Source: an uncultured Bacilli bacterium
GTDB lineage: Bacteria; Bacillota_I; Bacilli_A; RF39; UBA660
Direction of reading: 5' to 3'
NCBI GenBank assembly: GCA_934169415.1
Contig: CAKPNP010000001.1
Location: 1-64,000, forward strand
Length of the DNA stretch: 64,000 nt
Shown: one piece after another, positions 26,169 to 36,666 of the stretch
Numbering within the stretch: the stretch's first letter is position 1
Layout: the number at the start of each line of letters is the position of its first letter
Program-made: the position numbers and the translations under genes
Notes under the pieces: generated by a model
Databases searched by the model: none
The model's input: the letters and a program-made list of their open reading frames with translations, nothing else
What the model was told of the DNA's origin: nothing

Positions 26169-26571
26169 ATACCGTCGTCCTCATAGACTACCTTATGACG
26201 GTTTAGCTAAAGGTAATACAGAATTACACTTTGGTGACTATGGATTACAAGCATTAGAAGGTGCTTGGATTACACAACAACAAATAGAAGCAGCTCGTGT
26301 TGCAATGACTCGTTATATGAAACGTGGAGGAAAGGTTTATATTAATATTTTCCCACACTTATCATTAACTAGAATACCTCTAGAAACTCGTATGGGTAAA
26401 GGTAAAGGTCAACCAGAAGAATGGGTTGCAGTTGTTAAGAAAAATAAAATTATGTTTGAAATTAAAGATGTTGATGAAGCAACAGCACGTGAAGCTTTAC
26501 GTCTTGCTATGCATAAACTTCCTATCAAATGTAAATTTGTAAAGAAGGATGGTGAAAACGTTGAAAAATAA
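26143..26571 (+). CDS. rplP: 50S ribosomal protein L16
   Basis: 142 residues with [12 protein letters not shown] at the start and [18 protein letters not shown] and [16 protein letters not shown] in the body. L16 positions the A-site tRNA. It starts inside rpsC with RBS GGGAGG, and its 3' end overlaps rpmC. Confidence 0.97.
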   Translation: MAVIPKRTKYRRPHRLPYDGLAKGNTELHFGDYGLQALEGAWITQQQIEAARVAMTRYMKRGGKVYINIFPHLSLTRIPLETRMGKGKGQPEEWVAVVKKNKIMFEIKDVDEATAREALRLAMHKLPIKCKFVKKDGENVEK

Positions 26572-26755
26572 TGAATTAAGAGAATTATCTACTGAAGAAT
26601 TAACTAAAAAAGTTGCTGAATACAAAGAAGAATTATTTAACTTACGTTTTAGCCAAGCTACTGGAAATCTTGAAAAACCTTCAAGAATTAAAGAACTAAG
26701 AAAGTTAGTCGCTAGAATAAAAACTATTATTCGTGAACGCGAACTAAATAATTAG
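26561..26755 (+). CDS. rpmC: 50S ribosomal protein L29
   Basis: A two-helix protein at the tunnel exit: [20 protein letters not shown] then [20 protein letters not shown]. The TTG at 26561 gives 64 residues and sits 7 bases after GGTG. ATG 26549 and GTG 26552 are in frame, but they abut or lie inside the SD sequence AAGAAGGATGGTG, so the non-AUG start is preferred. Confidence 0.93.
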   Translation: MKNNELRELSTEELTKKVAEYKEELFNLRFSQATGNLEKPSRIKELRKLVARIKTIIRERELNN

Positions 26756-26765
26756 GAGGTACTTT

Positions 26766-27020
26766 ATGGAAAACAAACGTGAATTAATTGGTAAAGTTGT
26801 AAGTAATAAATGTGATAAAACTATAACTGTTTTAGTTGAAACTTACAAAACAAATAAAAAATATAAAAAACGTGTTAAGTATTCTAAAAAATACGCTGCA
26901 CACGATGAAAAAAATGAAGCTATGGTTGGCGATACTGTTCGTATTGCAGAAACTAGACCATTATCTAAAACTAAACGTTATCGCTTAGTTGAAGTGGTAG
27001 AAAAAGCAATTATACTATAA
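26766..27020 (+). CDS. rpsQ: 30S ribosomal protein S17
   Basis: 84 residues. [21 protein letters not shown] and [26 protein letters not shown] are the S17 OB-fold signature. RBS TAGGAGGT. Confidence 0.97.
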   Translation: MENKRELIGKVVSNKCDKTITVLVETYKTNKKYKKRVKYSKKYAAHDEKNEAMVGDTVRIAETRPLSKTKRYRLVEVVEKAIIL

Positions 27021-27046
27021 TTGTTAAAGCATAAGGAGGATTAATT

Positions 27047-27415
27047 ATGATTCAACAAGAAAGTCGTCTTAAAGTTGCTGATAACTCAGGAGCTAGAGAA
27101 ATTTCTGTAATTAGAGTTCTTGGTGGAAGTAAAGTTAAGACTGGAAATATCGGTGATATAGTTGTTGGAACTGTAAAGAATGCTACTCCTAACGGAACAG
27201 TTGCTAAAGGAAAAGTTGTTAAAGCTGTTATAGTTAGAAGTAAATTCGGTCTAAAGAGAACTGATGGATCTTATATTAAATTTGATGATAACGCTTGTGT
27301 AATTATTAAAGATGATAAAAGCCCAGTTGGAACTCGTGTATTTGGACCAGTAGCACGTGAATTACGTGATAAAGATTTCATGAAAATTGTATCACTAGCT
27401 AAAGAAGTGTTATAG
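27047..27415 (+). CDS. rplN: 50S ribosomal protein L14
   Basis: 122 residues, the invariable length. [19 protein letters not shown] and [17 protein letters not shown] identify it. L14 forms an intersubunit bridge and binds RsfS. RBS AAGGAGGA. Confidence 0.98.
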   Translation: MIQQESRLKVADNSGAREISVIRVLGGSKVKTGNIGDIVVGTVKNATPNGTVAKGKVVKAVIVRSKFGLKRTDGSYIKFDDNACVIIKDDKSPVGTRVFGPVARELRDKDFMKIVSLAKEVL

Positions 27416-27424
27416 GAGGAAACT

Positions 27425-27730
27425 ATGTTAAAAAAAGGAGATAAGGTAGTAGTTATCGCTGGATCTTCTAAAGGTAAAGAAGGAACTGTATTAAGAGTCT
27501 TAAGAGATGAAAATAGAGTTTTAGTAGAAGGCGTTAATATGGTTAAGAAACATGTTAAACCTAATGGTGAACAAAGTGGCTCTATTATTGAAATAGAAGC
27601 TCCAATCCATATTTCAAACGTTATGATTTTAGATCCAAAAACTAAAAAACCTACACGTATAGGTCATACTACAAATAAAGCAGGAAAAAAGGTTAGATTT
27701 GCTAAAAAATCTAATGAAAATCTTGATTAA
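27425..27730 (+). CDS. rplX: 50S ribosomal protein L24
   Basis: 101 residues with an N-terminal KOW motif ([21 protein letters not shown]) and [25 protein letters not shown] split around the central loop. An assembly-initiator protein. RBS TAGGAGGAAA. Confidence 0.97.
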   Translation: MLKKGDKVVVIAGSSKGKEGTVLRVLRDENRVLVEGVNMVKKHVKPNGEQSGSIIEIEAPIHISNVMILDPKTKKPTRIGHTTNKAGKKVRFAKKSNENLD

Positions 27731-27744
27731 GGAAGGAGGGTATT

Positions 27745-28284
27745 ATGAACCGCCTAAAAGAAAAATATAATAATGAAATCAAAAAAGATTTACAATCAAA
27801 ATATAATTATAAAAGTGTCATGGAAGTTCCAAAATTAAATAAAATCGTTATCAACATTGGTGTTGGTGATGCCTCACATAACAGCAAAATGTTAGAAGTA
27901 GCTATGAAAGAATTAGGAATTATATCAGGTCAAAAACCAGTTGCTACTAAAGCTAAAAAAGCTATAGCTGGTTTTAAAATAAGAGAAGGACAACCAATCG
28001 GATGTAAAGTAACATTACGTGGCGAAAGAATGTATAATTTCTTAGATAAATTAATTAGTATTACACTTCCACGTGTAAGAGATTTTAGAGGTTTATCTAA
28101 TAAAGCTTATGATGGACGTGGTAATTATACATTAGGATTAACTGAACAGTTAATATTCTCTGAAATTAATTACGATGACGTAGTTAAAGTAAGAGGTATG
28201 GATATAGTATTCGTAACTACTGCAAAAACAAACGAAGAAGCTCATGACCTATTAAAAGGTTTTGGAATGCCATTCAAAAATTAG
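27745..28284 (+). CDS. rplE: 50S ribosomal protein L5
   Basis: 179 residues. [43 protein letters not shown] and [14 protein letters not shown] are L5 landmarks. It binds 5S rRNA in the central protuberance with L18. RBS GGAAGGAGGG. Confidence 0.98.
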   Translation: MNRLKEKYNNEIKKDLQSKYNYKSVMEVPKLNKIVINIGVGDASHNSKMLEVAMKELGIISGQKPVATKAKKAIAGFKIREGQPIGCKVTLRGERMYNFLDKLISITLPRVRDFRGLSNKAYDGRGNYTLGLTEQLIFSEINYDDVVKVRGMDIVFVTTAKTNEEAHDLLKGFGMPFKN

Positions 28285-28293
28285 GAGGATATT

Positions 28294-28479
28294 ATGGCTA
28301 AGAAAAGCATGATTATAAAAGCTAGTCGTAAACCAAAATACAAAGTACGTGAATATACTAGATGTAATCTTTGTGGAAGACCTCATGCAGTATTAAAAAA
28401 ATACGGAATTTGTAGAATTTGTTTTAGAGAATTAGCTTACAAAGGACAAATACCAGGTGTTAAAAAATCAAGTTGGTAA
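28294..28479 (+). CDS. rpsN: 30S ribosomal protein S14, zinc-binding type
   Basis: 61 residues with [20 protein letters not shown], two C-x-x-C pairs that hold zinc. This is the short C+ form typical of Gram-positive bacteria. It ends GVKKSSW. RBS TAGGAGGAT. Confidence 0.97.
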   Translation: MAKKSMIIKASRKPKYKVREYTRCNLCGRPHAVLKKYGICRICFRELAYKGQIPGVKKSSW

Positions 28480-28494
28480 GAAAAGGAGGATTAT

Positions 28495-28887
28495 ATGGTA
28501 ACAGATCCAATCGCAGATATGCTTACACGTATTCGTAACGCAAATGCTATGCGATATAAAGAAGTTGAAATTCCATCTAGTAAAGTTAAAGTTGAAATTG
28601 CTAAGATTTTAAAAGATGAAGGTTTTATCAACGATTATAAAATTAAGAAAAATAATGTACAAGATGTTATTGTTATGAACTTAAAATATGAAAATAAAAC
28701 AAGAGTTATAACAGGATTAAAAAGAATTTCTAAACCAGGTTTAAGAGTATATGTTAAATCTGAAGAAATACCTAAAGTATTAAACGGATTAGGTATTGCA
28801 ATATTATCAACATCAAAAGGAATTATGACAGGTAAGGCTGCTAAAACTTCTAACTTAGGTGGAGAAGTATTAGCTTATATCTGGTAG
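28495..28887 (+). CDS. rpsH: 30S ribosomal protein S8
   Basis: 130 residues starting [20 protein letters not shown] and ending GVMTG-like [22 protein letters not shown], the classic S8 termini. It binds helix 21 of 16S rRNA and represses the spc operon in some bacteria. RBS AAAGGAGGA. Confidence 0.98.
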   Translation: MVTDPIADMLTRIRNANAMRYKEVEIPSSKVKVEIAKILKDEGFINDYKIKKNNVQDVIVMNLKYENKTRVITGLKRISKPGLRVYVKSEEIPKVLNGLGIAILSTSKGIMTGKAAKTSNLGGEVLAYIW

Positions 28888-28900
28888 AAAGGGTGAATTT

Positions 28901-29434
28901 ATGAGTCGTATAGGAAATAGAGTATTAACACTTCCTAGTAATGTAACTTTAACAGTTAATGATAATACAGTTACAGTTAATGGACCAAAAGGAACACTTT
29001 CTACAACTGTTGATAAACATATAACTGTTATGGTAAAAGATAATGAAGTTGTTATTACAAGAGAAAATGATAACTACAAAAATTTCCATGGAACTGCAAA
29101 TGCTAATATTAAAAATATGATCAATGGTGTTAGCACTGGTTTTGAAAAAAAATTAGAAGCAGTTGGTGTAGGATATCGTTTTACACTTAAAGATGGTAAG
29201 TTAGTTGTAAACGCTGGATATTCACATCCTGTAGAAGTTGAAATACCAGCAGGAATTACTTTAGAAGTTCCATCAAATACAGAATTATTTGTACGTGGAG
29301 CTGATAAACAATTAGTTGGTGAATTTTCAGCTAACGTTCGTAAAATAAGAAAGCCAGAACCATATAAAGGAAAAGGTATTCGTTATACTGATGAACACAT
29401 TATCCGTAAAGTTGGTAAAAAAGCTGGTAAATAA
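28901..29434 (+). CDS. rplF: 50S ribosomal protein L6
   Basis: 177 residues comprising two similar beta domains. [19 protein letters not shown] opens and [20 protein letters not shown] closes. It lies near the sarcin-ricin loop and the factor-binding site. RBS AGAAAGGGTG. Confidence 0.98.
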   Translation: MSRIGNRVLTLPSNVTLTVNDNTVTVNGPKGTLSTTVDKHITVMVKDNEVVITRENDNYKNFHGTANANIKNMINGVSTGFEKKLEAVGVGYRFTLKDGKLVVNAGYSHPVEVEIPAGITLEVPSNTELFVRGADKQLVGEFSANVRKIRKPEPYKGKGIRYTDEHIIRKVGKKAGK

Positions 29435-29457
29435 TAAATAAAAAAGGAGACGTTAAA

Positions 29458-29820
29458 ATGATTAAGAAAGAATCAAGAAATGTTGCCCGTGTTGCTAGAC
29501 ATGAACGTATTAGATCTAAGGTATCAGGAACTAGTGAATGTCCTAGATTAAACGTTTTTAGAAGCAATAGTAATATCTTTGCTCAAATCATTGACGATAC
29601 TAAAGGAATCACTTTAGCATCAGCTTCTTCAATTGATAAAGAATTAAAATTAGAAAATGGTTCTAATGTTGAAGCAGCTATTAAAGTTGGTGAATTATTA
29701 GCTAAAAGAGCTAAAGATAAAAAAATTACAAAAGTAACATTCGATAGAGGTGGATACCTTTATCATGGACGTGTTAAAGCATTAGCTGATGCAGCACGTG
29801 AAAATGGATTAGAATTTTAG
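29458..29820 (+). CDS. rplR: 50S ribosomal protein L18
   Basis: 120 residues. Basic N terminus ([21 protein letters not shown]) then [15 protein letters not shown] and [20 protein letters not shown]. Binds 5S rRNA with L5. RBS AAAAGGAGAC. Confidence 0.98.
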   Translation: MIKKESRNVARVARHERIRSKVSGTSECPRLNVFRSNSNIFAQIIDDTKGITLASASSIDKELKLENGSNVEAAIKVGELLAKRAKDKKITKVTFDRGGYLYHGRVKALADAARENGLEF

Positions 29821-29829
29821 GAGGGAATT

Positions 29830-30336
29830 ATGGAAAAAGCAAAAAGAGAACCACGCCCAAAACAATTTGATGAAGAAGTAATCAATATTGGCCGCGTTAC
29901 TAAAGTAACAAAAGGTGGTCGTCATTTCCGTTTTTCAGCTACTGTTGCAGTAGGAGATCGTAAAGGTCGCGTTGGAATAGGAACTGGTAAAGCTAACGAA
30001 GTACCAGATGCTATTAAAAAAGCTGTAGCAGCTGCTACAAAAAATGTAACTAATGTTTCTATCGTAGATGGAACAATCCCACACGAAGCAATCGGAACAA
30101 CAGGTGCTAGCAAAATTATGTTAAAACCTGCATGCGAAGGTACTGGAGTTAAAGCTGGTGGAGCAGTTCGTGCTGTACTAGAATTAGCTGGTGTTAAAAA
30201 TATATTATCTAAATCACTTGGATCAAATACTAAAGTAAATATGGCTTATGCTACTTTATCAGCATTAAAAAGTCAAAGAACTAAAGAAGAAGTTGCTCGC
30301 TTACGTGGTAAATCAGTAGAGGAGATAATGCAATAA
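29830..30336 (+). CDS. rpsE: 30S ribosomal protein S5
   Basis: 168 residues with the dsRBD-like N domain ([20 protein letters not shown]) and [17 protein letters not shown], then [14 protein letters not shown]. Contributes to decoding fidelity with S4. Its TAA stop shares its last base with the rplO ATG, leaving no room for rpmD (L30), which usually lies here. Confidence 0.98.
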   Translation: MEKAKREPRPKQFDEEVINIGRVTKVTKGGRHFRFSATVAVGDRKGRVGIGTGKANEVPDAIKKAVAAATKNVTNVSIVDGTIPHEAIGTTGASKIMLKPACEGTGVKAGGAVRAVLELAGVKNILSKSLGSNTKVNMAYATLSALKSQRTKEEVARLRGKSVEEIMQ

Positions 30337-30779
30337 TGAAATTAAATACAATGCATCCTGCAGAAGGCGCTACAGAAACTAGAAAACGTATAGGACGTGG
30401 AATTGGTTCTGGTAACGGTAAAACTGCTGGAAAAGGTCATAAAGGTCAAAATGCTCGTTCTGGTGGAGGAGTTCGTCCAGGATTTGAAGGTGGACAATTA
30501 CCACTTTATAGAAGACTTCCAAAACGTGGATTTAGTAATGCTAAATTCAAAGTAAGATATGCAACTATTAATTTAAGTGATTTAAATAGATTTGAAGACG
30601 GAGCTGTTGTAACTCCTGAATTATTGAAAGAAATGGGATTAGTTAAAAATCAATTAGACGGAATTAAAGTATTAGGTAATGGTACTTTAGAGAAAAAATT
30701 AACTGTAAAAGCACATAATTTTTCAACTCGTGCACAAGCAGAAATTGAAAGACTTGGTGGAAAAATCGAGGTGATGTAA
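30336..30779 (+). CDS. rplO: 50S ribosomal protein L15
   Basis: 147 residues. The Gly/Arg-rich extension [20 protein letters not shown] and [18 protein letters not shown] identify L15. ATG overlaps the rpsE stop (TAATG) with GAGGAG 10 bases upstream. Confidence 0.98.
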   Translation: MKLNTMHPAEGATETRKRIGRGIGSGNGKTAGKGHKGQNARSGGGVRPGFEGGQLPLYRRLPKRGFSNAKFKVRYATINLSDLNRFEDGAVVTPELLKEMGLVKNQLDGIKVLGNGTLEKKLTVKAHNFSTRAQAEIERLGGKIEVM

Positions 30780-30780
30780 G

Positions 30781-32037
30781 ATGTTTGCAACTTTTAAGCA
30801 AATATTTAAACCTAAGAATAGGGATATTCTAAAAAGAATATTATTCACATTGATTTGTCTATTTGTATTTGTTCTTGGTAAATCTATAGTAGTACCTGGG
30901 GTTAATCAATATTCTTTAGGTGTTTCTCAATTAGGATTTTTGGAACTTATAAATATTATGGGTGGTGGAGCACTAGGACAATTTTCTATATTTGCACTAG
31001 GTGTTACTCCATACATAACAGCAAGTATTATTATTCAGATTTTAGCTATGGATATTATTCCATATTTATCTGAATTAAGAAAACAAGGTGGCACTGGTAG
31101 AAATGAGTTAAATAAAATTACTCGTATTACTGGTATTGCTTTGGCATTTATACAAGGATATATATATTCATTTGCTTATCTAGGTAATAGTGGCATATTG
31201 AATATAGATTATTTACAATTTGCTTTAGTACTAACGGCTGGTACTTGTCTACTTTTATGGATAGGTGATCAGATTAGTGAAAAAGGAATTGGAAATGGAA
31301 TTTCATTAATAATTATGGCAGGTATAATATCTAGTATGCCTACTATGTTTAAAACAGCATTCACAAGTTTAACTAGTGATTATAGTGTTAAAGGAATAAT
31401 ATTATTTATACTTTATGTAGTTGTTTATATAGCAATTACTTTAGGTGTTGTATATACAGAAAATGCAGATAGAAGAATTAATGTTCAATATGCTAATAAA
31501 ACTACTTCAGCATTTGGTGGTAAACAAAATTATATACCATTTAAACTTAATTCAGCTGGTGTTATGCCAGTAATACTAGCTTCTACATTACTTTCTATTC
31601 CATCACTAATTGCTAGTGTAGTAAAAAAAGAAGCTTTTACTAATTTTATAACAAATTATTTATCTACAAATACTCCTGTAGGATTTGTACTTTATATAAT
31701 TTTAATCTTTGTATTTGCTTACTTTTATACATTTATGCAAATGAAACCAAGTGAAATGAGTGAAAATTTAAATAAAAATGGTGGATTTATTCCAGGAATT
31801 AAACCTGGTGATGATACTACAGATTATTTAAGTAAAGTACTTGGAAGAATTACTATTGTTGGTGCATTTTTCTTAAGTATATTAGCTGCATTACCAATTT
31901 TATTTGGTATGTTATCTGGATTACCTAGTAGTGTAACATTAGGTGGTACAGGATTATTAATCGTTGTTGGAGTTGCTTTAGAAACTTATAAACAATTAGA
32001 AAGTCAACTACAAAGTAGATCATATCGTAGAAGATGA
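30781..32037 (+). CDS. secY: Protein translocase subunit SecY
   Basis: Channel of the Sec translocon, 418 residues and ten transmembrane helices. The plug region after GVNQYSLG, FALGVTPYITASIIIQIL in helix 2, GIGNGISLIIMAGI and the PGIKPGDDTTDYLSKVL loop are standard. It ends RSYRRR-TGA, evidence that TGA is a stop codon. The adk ATG overlaps this stop by four bases. Confidence 0.98.
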   Translation: MFATFKQIFKPKNRDILKRILFTLICLFVFVLGKSIVVPGVNQYSLGVSQLGFLELINIMGGGALGQFSIFALGVTPYITASIIIQILAMDIIPYLSELRKQGGTGRNELNKITRITGIALAFIQGYIYSFAYLGNSGILNIDYLQFALVLTAGTCLLLWIGDQISEKGIGNGISLIIMAGIISSMPTMFKTAFTSLTSDYSVKGIILFILYVVVYIAITLGVVYTENADRRINVQYANKTTSAFGGKQNYIPFKLNSAGVMPVILASTLLSIPSLIASVVKKEAFTNFITNYLSTNTPVGFVLYIILIFVFAYFYTFMQMKPSEMSENLNKNGGFIPGIKPGDDTTDYLSKVLGRITIVGAFFLSILAALPILFGMLSGLPSSVTLGGTGLLIVVGVALETYKQLESQLQSRSYRRR

Positions 32038-32693
32038 AAAATATAATTTTAATTGCCCCACCAGCTGCTGGTAAGGGAACTCAATCTAAGTTATTATGTG
32101 ATAAGTATAATCTAGAGCATATTTCAACAGGTGATTTATTAAGAGCTACTTTAACTAAAGATGATGAATTTAGCTTAAAAGTTAAAAGTATTATGGAAAG
32201 TGGTAAATTAGTTAGTGATGATATAGTACTTGAGTTACTTTCAAATAAAATAAAATCATTAACAGATTCTAATGGATTTATTCTAGATGGTTTTCCACGT
32301 AATGTTAATCAAGCTAAATCTTATGTAGAATTAGCTAATAAATTAAACATTTCAATTGGTAACATAATTTATATAGATGTGGATAAAGAAACAGTAAAAA
32401 ATAGAATTACAGGAAGATTATCTTGTAAGAATTGTGGTGCCGTATATAATGATAAAATTTTAGAACTTAATCCTAAGTTTAAAAATACATGTGATTTATG
32501 TAATGGTGAACTTACAAAAAGAGCTGATGATAATGAGACTACTTTTGAAGTTAGATATAATGAATATGTTAATGAGACATATCCTGTTATAAAATTCTTT
32601 GAAAGTAATGGATTATTATCTAGGGTTGATGGATTAAAAAGTACTAAAGAAGTTTTTTTAGAAATTGTAAAAATTATTGATAGAGGTAATTAA
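32034..32693 (+). CDS. adk: Adenylate kinase
   Basis: Interconverts ATP+AMP and 2 ADP. 219 residues of the long form. The P loop reads APPAAGKGTQ, with proline at a position usually Gly. STGDLLRA and DGFPRNVNQA form the AMP-binding region. The LID domain is zinc-type, with CKNCGAVYN and CDLCNG supplying four cysteines. It lies in the conserved secY-adk-map-infA order. Confidence 0.97.
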   Translation: MKNIILIAPPAAGKGTQSKLLCDKYNLEHISTGDLLRATLTKDDEFSLKVKSIMESGKLVSDDIVLELLSNKIKSLTDSNGFILDGFPRNVNQAKSYVELANKLNISIGNIIYIDVDKETVKNRITGRLSCKNCGAVYNDKILELNPKFKNTCDLCNGELTKRADDNETTFEVRYNEYVNETYPVIKFFESNGLLSRVDGLKSTKEVFLEIVKIIDRGN

Positions 32694-33434
32694 ATGATAA
32701 AAACAGAAGAAGAAATTGAACTTTTGAGGATTGCTGGTAAAATTACTGGTGATACTCACAATTATTTAAAAAGTTTTATTAAACCTGGTATAACAACAAA
32801 AGAATTAGATAAGCTTGCATATGATTATATTATTAGTCGTGATGCTACACCATCTTTCTTAAATTATGAAGGTTATCCTGCTTCTATTTGTACTTCTATT
32901 AATGAAGAGGTAGTTCATGGAATCCCTGGGGATAGGAAACTAAAAAAAGGTGATATAATATCTATTGATATTGGTGCTTGTTATAAAGGATATCACGGGG
33001 ATTCTGCATGGACATATAAAGTTGGATCAGTAAGTCGTGAAAAAGAATATTTAATGATTCACACTGAAAAATCTTTATTTGAAGGACTTAAGGCTGTAAA
33101 ACCTGGTAATCACATTGGTGATATAGGTTATATGGTTGAAAGTTATGCAAAAAAACATAAATTAGGTGTAGTTAAAGAGCTAGTTGGTCATGGTGTAGGT
33201 TCCAATTTACATGAGAAACCTGATGTTCCTAATTATGGTAAGCCTCATACAGGGTTAGAACTAAAAGAGGGAATGGTAATTGCTGTTGAACCAATGCTTA
33301 ATTTAGGTACAGCTACAGTTTATATCCTAGATGATGATTGGACTATCATAACAGGTGATGATAAACCATCAGCACATTTTGAACATACAGTTCTTGTTAC
33401 AAAAGAAGGATATGAAATTTTAACAAAGAGGTGA
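32694..33434 (+). CDS. map: Methionine aminopeptidase, type I
   Basis: Removes the initiator methionine. 246 residues with the pita-bread metal ligands visible: D in [17 protein letters not shown] (two aspartates), H in [12 protein letters not shown] in VAVEPML-like [11 protein letters not shown] and E in [12 protein letters not shown] in [10 protein letters not shown] provides the substrate histidine. Starts directly after the adk stop. Confidence 0.97.
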   Translation: MIKTEEEIELLRIAGKITGDTHNYLKSFIKPGITTKELDKLAYDYIISRDATPSFLNYEGYPASICTSINEEVVHGIPGDRKLKKGDIISIDIGACYKGYHGDSAWTYKVGSVSREKEYLMIHTEKSLFEGLKAVKPGNHIGDIGYMVESYAKKHKLGVVKELVGHGVGSNLHEKPDVPNYGKPHTGLELKEGMVIAVEPMLNLGTATVYILDDDWTIITGDDKPSAHFEHTVLVTKEGYEILTKR

Positions 33435-33438
33435 TATA

Positions 33439-33654
33439 ATGGCTAATAACGACGTTATTGAAGTAGAAGGTAAAGTAATTGATATTTTGCCTCGTAATGA
33501 ATACAGAGTAGAATTAGAAAACAAACATACTGTAATTGCTCGCGTTTCTGGTAAAATCCGAATGAATAAGATTCGCATTTTAACAGGTGATACAGTAGTT
33601 GTAGAGCTTTCACCATATGATTTAACACGCGGGCGTATAACTTACCGAAAATAG
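33439..33654 (+). CDS. infA: Translation initiation factor IF-1
   Basis: 71-residue OB-fold protein binding the 30S A site: [24 protein letters not shown] and [18 protein letters not shown] [29 protein letters not shown] within the end of map. Confidence 0.97.
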   Translation: MANNDVIEVEGKVIDILPRNEYRVELENKHTVIARVSGKIRMNKIRILTGDTVVVELSPYDLTRGRITYRK

Positions 33655-33667
33655 TAGGAGGAAAATT

Positions 33668-33781
33668 ATGAAAGTAAAAGCATCAGTAAAACCAATATGT
33701 GAAAAATGTAAAGTAATTAGACGTAAGGGAAAAGTATATGTAATATGCTCAAATCCTAAACATAAACAAAGACAAGGTTAA
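33668..33781 (+). CDS. rpmJ: 50S ribosomal protein L36
   Basis: A 37-residue gene: [20 protein letters not shown], then [17 protein letters not shown] and TAA. The zinc ligands C11, C14, C27 and H32 are all present. RBS AGGAGGAAA. It sits in its usual place between infA and rpsM. Confidence 0.97.
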   Translation: MKVKASVKPICEKCKVIRRKGKVYVICSNPKHKQRQG

Positions 33782-33793
33782 TAGGAGGTTAAA

Positions 33794-34159
33794 ATGGCAC
33801 GTATTAAAGGTGTAGATATACCAAATAATAAAAGAATAGAAATAGCATTAACTTATATTTATGGAATTGGTAGAAGTTTATCAAACCAAATTTTAAAGGA
33901 TGCTAATATTGATATTAATAAAAGAGCTGGTGAACTAGATAATGACGAATTAGCTAGAATTCGTGATGAAGTTAACAAATATATGACTGAAGGAGATCTT
34001 CGTCGTGAAGTTAACATGAACATTAAAACAAAGATGGAAATAAATAGCTACCAAGGTACTCGTCATAAAAAAGGATTACCAGTAAGAGGTCAAAGAACAA
34101 ATCGTAATGCGCGTACTCGTAAGGGTAAAGGTAAAGTAGTAGCTAATAAGAAAAAATAG
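33794..34159 (+). CDS. rpsM: 30S ribosomal protein S13
   Basis: 121 residues. [25 protein letters not shown] starts it and [24 protein letters not shown] is the tRNA-contacting tail. RBS TAGGAGGT. Confidence 0.98.
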   Translation: MARIKGVDIPNNKRIEIALTYIYGIGRSLSNQILKDANIDINKRAGELDNDELARIRDEVNKYMTEGDLRREVNMNIKTKMEINSYQGTRHKKGLPVRGQRTNRNARTRKGKGKVVANKKK

Positions 34160-34181
34160 ACTTTAAAAGGAGGTTAATTTT

Positions 34182-34565
34182 ATGGCTTATAAAGCAAGAA
34201 AGAGAAAAATTAAAAAGAACATTCCTGAAGGTAAAGCATATATTCAATCAACATTCAATAACACTATTGTAACTATTAGTGATATGGATGGTAATGCTAT
34301 AAGTTGGGCATCAGCTGGAACTTTAGGTTTTAAAGGAAGTAAGAAATCAACTCCATTCGCTGCTGGAATGAGTGCTGAAGCTGCTGGTAAAGCTGCTGTA
34401 GATATGGGAATGAAAAAAGTAGCAGTATTTGTAAAAGGATTAGGATCAGGTAGAGAAACTGCAATCCGTTCATTACAAACTGCAGGTTTAGAAATAACAA
34501 CCATCACTGATGTAACACCAATCCCACATAACGGATGTCGTCCACCAAAACGTCCAAGAGGATAA
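34182..34565 (+). CDS. rpsK: 30S ribosomal protein S11
   Basis: 127 residues. [42 protein letters not shown] and the C-terminal [15 protein letters not shown] are diagnostic. RBS AAAGGAGGT. Confidence 0.98.
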   Translation: MAYKARKRKIKKNIPEGKAYIQSTFNNTIVTISDMDGNAISWASAGTLGFKGSKKSTPFAAGMSAEAAGKAAVDMGMKKVAVFVKGLGSGRETAIRSLQTAGLEITTITDVTPIPHNGCRPPKRPRG

Positions 34566-34584
34566 TAAAAGGAGGGTTTATTAA

Positions 34585-35535
34585 ATGCTAAACTTTGAAA
34601 AACCAACATATAAAATAACTGAATATGTTGAAAATAATAATTTTGGAAAATTTGAATTAGAACCACTTGAGAGAGGTTTTGGTAATACTATAGGTAATGC
34701 TTTACGTAGAGTAATGTTATCTAGTATGCCAGGTAGTGCAATAGTAGCCGTTAAAATAGACGGTGTTATGCATGAATTTCAAACTATCGAAGGTGTAGTA
34801 GAAGATGTTACAGCAATTATTTTAAATTTAAAAAATGTTGTACTTAAAAATAATTCAGAAGAAGAACAAACTATATATTTACACGCTGATACTGAAGGTG
34901 TAGTAACAGCTGGTGATATCAAAACTAATGAATCAGTAGAAGTTATTAATAAAGATCAAGTAATAGCAACGCTTGCTAAAGGTGGAAAACTTGACATGGA
35001 ATTATTAGTAAGAAATGGACGTGGATACGTTCCTGGAGATAAAAATAAACAATATATTGAAAATTCTAAATTAGGATTTATTCCAATTGATGCGTTATAT
35101 TCTCCAATTGAAAAAATTAGCTATGAAGTAGAAAATGCCCGTGTAGGACAAGATGCTAGTTATGATAAATTAGTTTTATATGTAAATACAAATGGTTCTT
35201 TAAGACCTGAAGAAGCTATTGCTTTAGGTTCTAAAATATTAATTGAACACTTCAATATTTTAACAGAATTATCAGAAATAGCTGATATGACTGGTATTAT
35301 GAGTGCTAAACAAGAAGATAGCAAAATTAAGAAATTAGAAACACCAATTGAAGATTTAGATTTCTCTGTAAGAGCATTTAATTGCTTAAAGAGAGCTAAT
35401 ATTAATACATTAGGTGATTTAACAGAAAAATCAGAACTTGAAATGATGAAAATCCGTAATTTAGGTAAGAAATCATTAAAAGAAGTTATTGATAAGATTA
35501 AAGGCATGGGACTTAGATTCCGTGACGAAGACTAG
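34585..35535 (+). CDS. rpoA: RNA polymerase alpha subunit
   Basis: 316 residues. The N-terminal dimerisation domain shows [23 protein letters not shown]. The C-terminal domain shows [18 protein letters not shown] and [13 protein letters not shown], used for UP-element and activator contacts. RBS AAAGGAGGG. Confidence 0.98.
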   Translation: MLNFEKPTYKITEYVENNNFGKFELEPLERGFGNTIGNALRRVMLSSMPGSAIVAVKIDGVMHEFQTIEGVVEDVTAIILNLKNVVLKNNSEEEQTIYLHADTEGVVTAGDIKTNESVEVINKDQVIATLAKGGKLDMELLVRNGRGYVPGDKNKQYIENSKLGFIPIDALYSPIEKISYEVENARVGQDASYDKLVLYVNTNGSLRPEEAIALGSKILIEHFNILTELSEIADMTGIMSAKQEDSKIKKLETPIEDLDFSVRAFNCLKRANINTLGDLTEKSELEMMKIRNLGKKSLKEVIDKIKGMGLRFRDED

Positions 35536-35546
35536 GAGGTAATTTT

Positions 35547-35900
35547 ATGTATAGAAAATTAGGTCGTACTAATAAACATAGAAGAAGCATGCTAGCTAAC
35601 TTAACTAAAGATGTTATCATGAATGAAAAAATTACTACAACTGAAACAAGAGCCAAAGAAGCACGTAAATTCGTTGATAAAATGATTTCTTATGGTAAGG
35701 ATGGATCTTTAGTAGCTAGAAGAAAAGCATTAGCTTTCTTACAAAACGATACAGAAGCAGTTAAAAAAGTATTTGACGTTTTAGCACCTCGTTATGCTAA
35801 ACGTAATGGTGGATATACTAGAATAATTAAGCTTGATGAACGTCGTGGAGATGATGCTTTAATGGTTATTTTAGAATTAGTTGAAGAGGATGCTAAATAG
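35547..35900 (+). CDS. rplQ: 50S ribosomal protein L17
   Basis: 117 residues. [21 protein letters not shown] and RLGRRRGD-like [19 protein letters not shown] identify L17, last gene of the operon. The last 41 coding bases and the terminator are partly duplicated 1446 bp downstream. Confidence 0.98.
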   Translation: MYRKLGRTNKHRRSMLANLTKDVIMNEKITTTETRAKEARKFVDKMISYGKDGSLVARRKALAFLQNDTEAVKKVFDVLAPRYAKRNGGYTRIIKLDERRGDDALMVILELVEEDAK

Positions 35901-35911
35901 CATTCTTTTTT
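35860..35911 (+). repeat. rplQ 3' end/terminator repeat, copy 1
   Basis: About 52 bases, including the last rplQ codons and the terminator, recur at 37306-37357 with four mismatches. The copies flank the two Zn-ribbon protein genes. Confidence 0.8.
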
Positions 35912-35912
35912 C
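35886..35912 (+). terminator. Terminator of the S10-spc-alpha operon
   Basis: GGATGCT pairs with AGCATTC around AAAT (wobble allowed), followed by TTTTTTC. The stem includes the rplQ stop codon. Confidence 0.8.
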
Positions 35913-35991
35913 ATAATTATATAATAATAAAGTACTAAAATAGGTTTTAAATAAAATTATGAATATGTTTATTCAATTATCTTAAAAATTG

Positions 35992-36020
35992 TTGCAAAAA
36001 TGTTTGAAATATTATATACT
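35992..36020 (+). promoter_or_regulatory. Promoter for the Zn-ribbon/PH protein pair
   Basis: TTGCAA at 35992-35997 and TATACT at 36015-36020 with a 17-nt spacer. Confidence 0.6.
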
Positions 36021-36058
36021 AAGCTTAATTAATTTTGTAAAAGGAGAATGTGAAATAT

Positions 36059-36637
36059 ATGTTTTGTGAGAACTGTGGTAACAAGTTACCAGAAGAATCA
36101 AAATTTTGTCCTAGTTGTGGTGCTAGCATAACACATGTTAATGTAGATTCATCAAGTGAAAAATTATTAGATACAGAAATACAATTAAGTGTACGTCCAA
36201 GTTATAAATTTGGATATATGTTATTACCAGAATTAATTGTATGTGGGATTTTTAGTTTAATGATGGGTCTAATATTTGGAATAGCAAACTTTCGTATGGG
36301 AATTGTAGCATTTTTAATAAACTTTGTGATTTTATTTGCTACAGTAATTTTAAAGGCAATAATAACTAAAAAACAATATAATAATTTTTGTTATGATTTT
36401 TATAAAACGAAAGTTGTCTACAAAGATAAATTTTTAAATTTATCTGAAAAGGAAGTAAAATATAAATATATAAGAGAAATAACAATGCGTCAAACATTCG
36501 TACAAAGATATTTTAATTTAGGAGATATTATATTATTTACTAATGCAGAAAATAGTTATGGCAATGGTATCCGTATTGTTAATGTTGAAAATGTGGAAGA
36601 CATTTATAAAAATATAAAATCTATTATTAACATTTAA
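36059..36637 (+). CDS. Zinc-ribbon and bacterial PH-domain membrane protein (paralog 1)
   Basis: 192 residues. The N-terminal zinc ribbon is MFCENCGNKLPEESKFCPSCG. After a linker come two hydrophobic segments (LLPELIVCGIFSLMMGLIFGI and a second one), then a YdbS/YdbT-like PH domain: YDFYKTKVVYKDKFLN, KEVKYKYIREITMRQ and LGDIILFT. The ATG at 36059 matches the start of its paralog and has AAGGAG 12 bases upstream. A GTG at 36050 is also possible. Function unknown. Such domains usually associate with membranes. Confidence 0.8.
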   Translation: MFCENCGNKLPEESKFCPSCGASITHVNVDSSSEKLLDTEIQLSVRPSYKFGYMLLPELIVCGIFSLMMGLIFGIANFRMGIVAFLINFVILFATVILKAIITKKQYNNFCYDFYKTKVVYKDKFLNLSEKEVKYKYIREITMRQTFVQRYFNLGDIILFTNAENSYGNGIRIVNVENVEDIYKNIKSIINI

Positions 36638-36666
36638 TCAATTTTATAATAAAAGGAGAGATAAGT

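Noticed and set aside
34244..34666. Minus-strand frame of 140 codons antisense to rpsK/rpoA
   Set aside because: It is a shadow of the coding strand: low-complexity, no RBS, and overlapped fully by essential genes.
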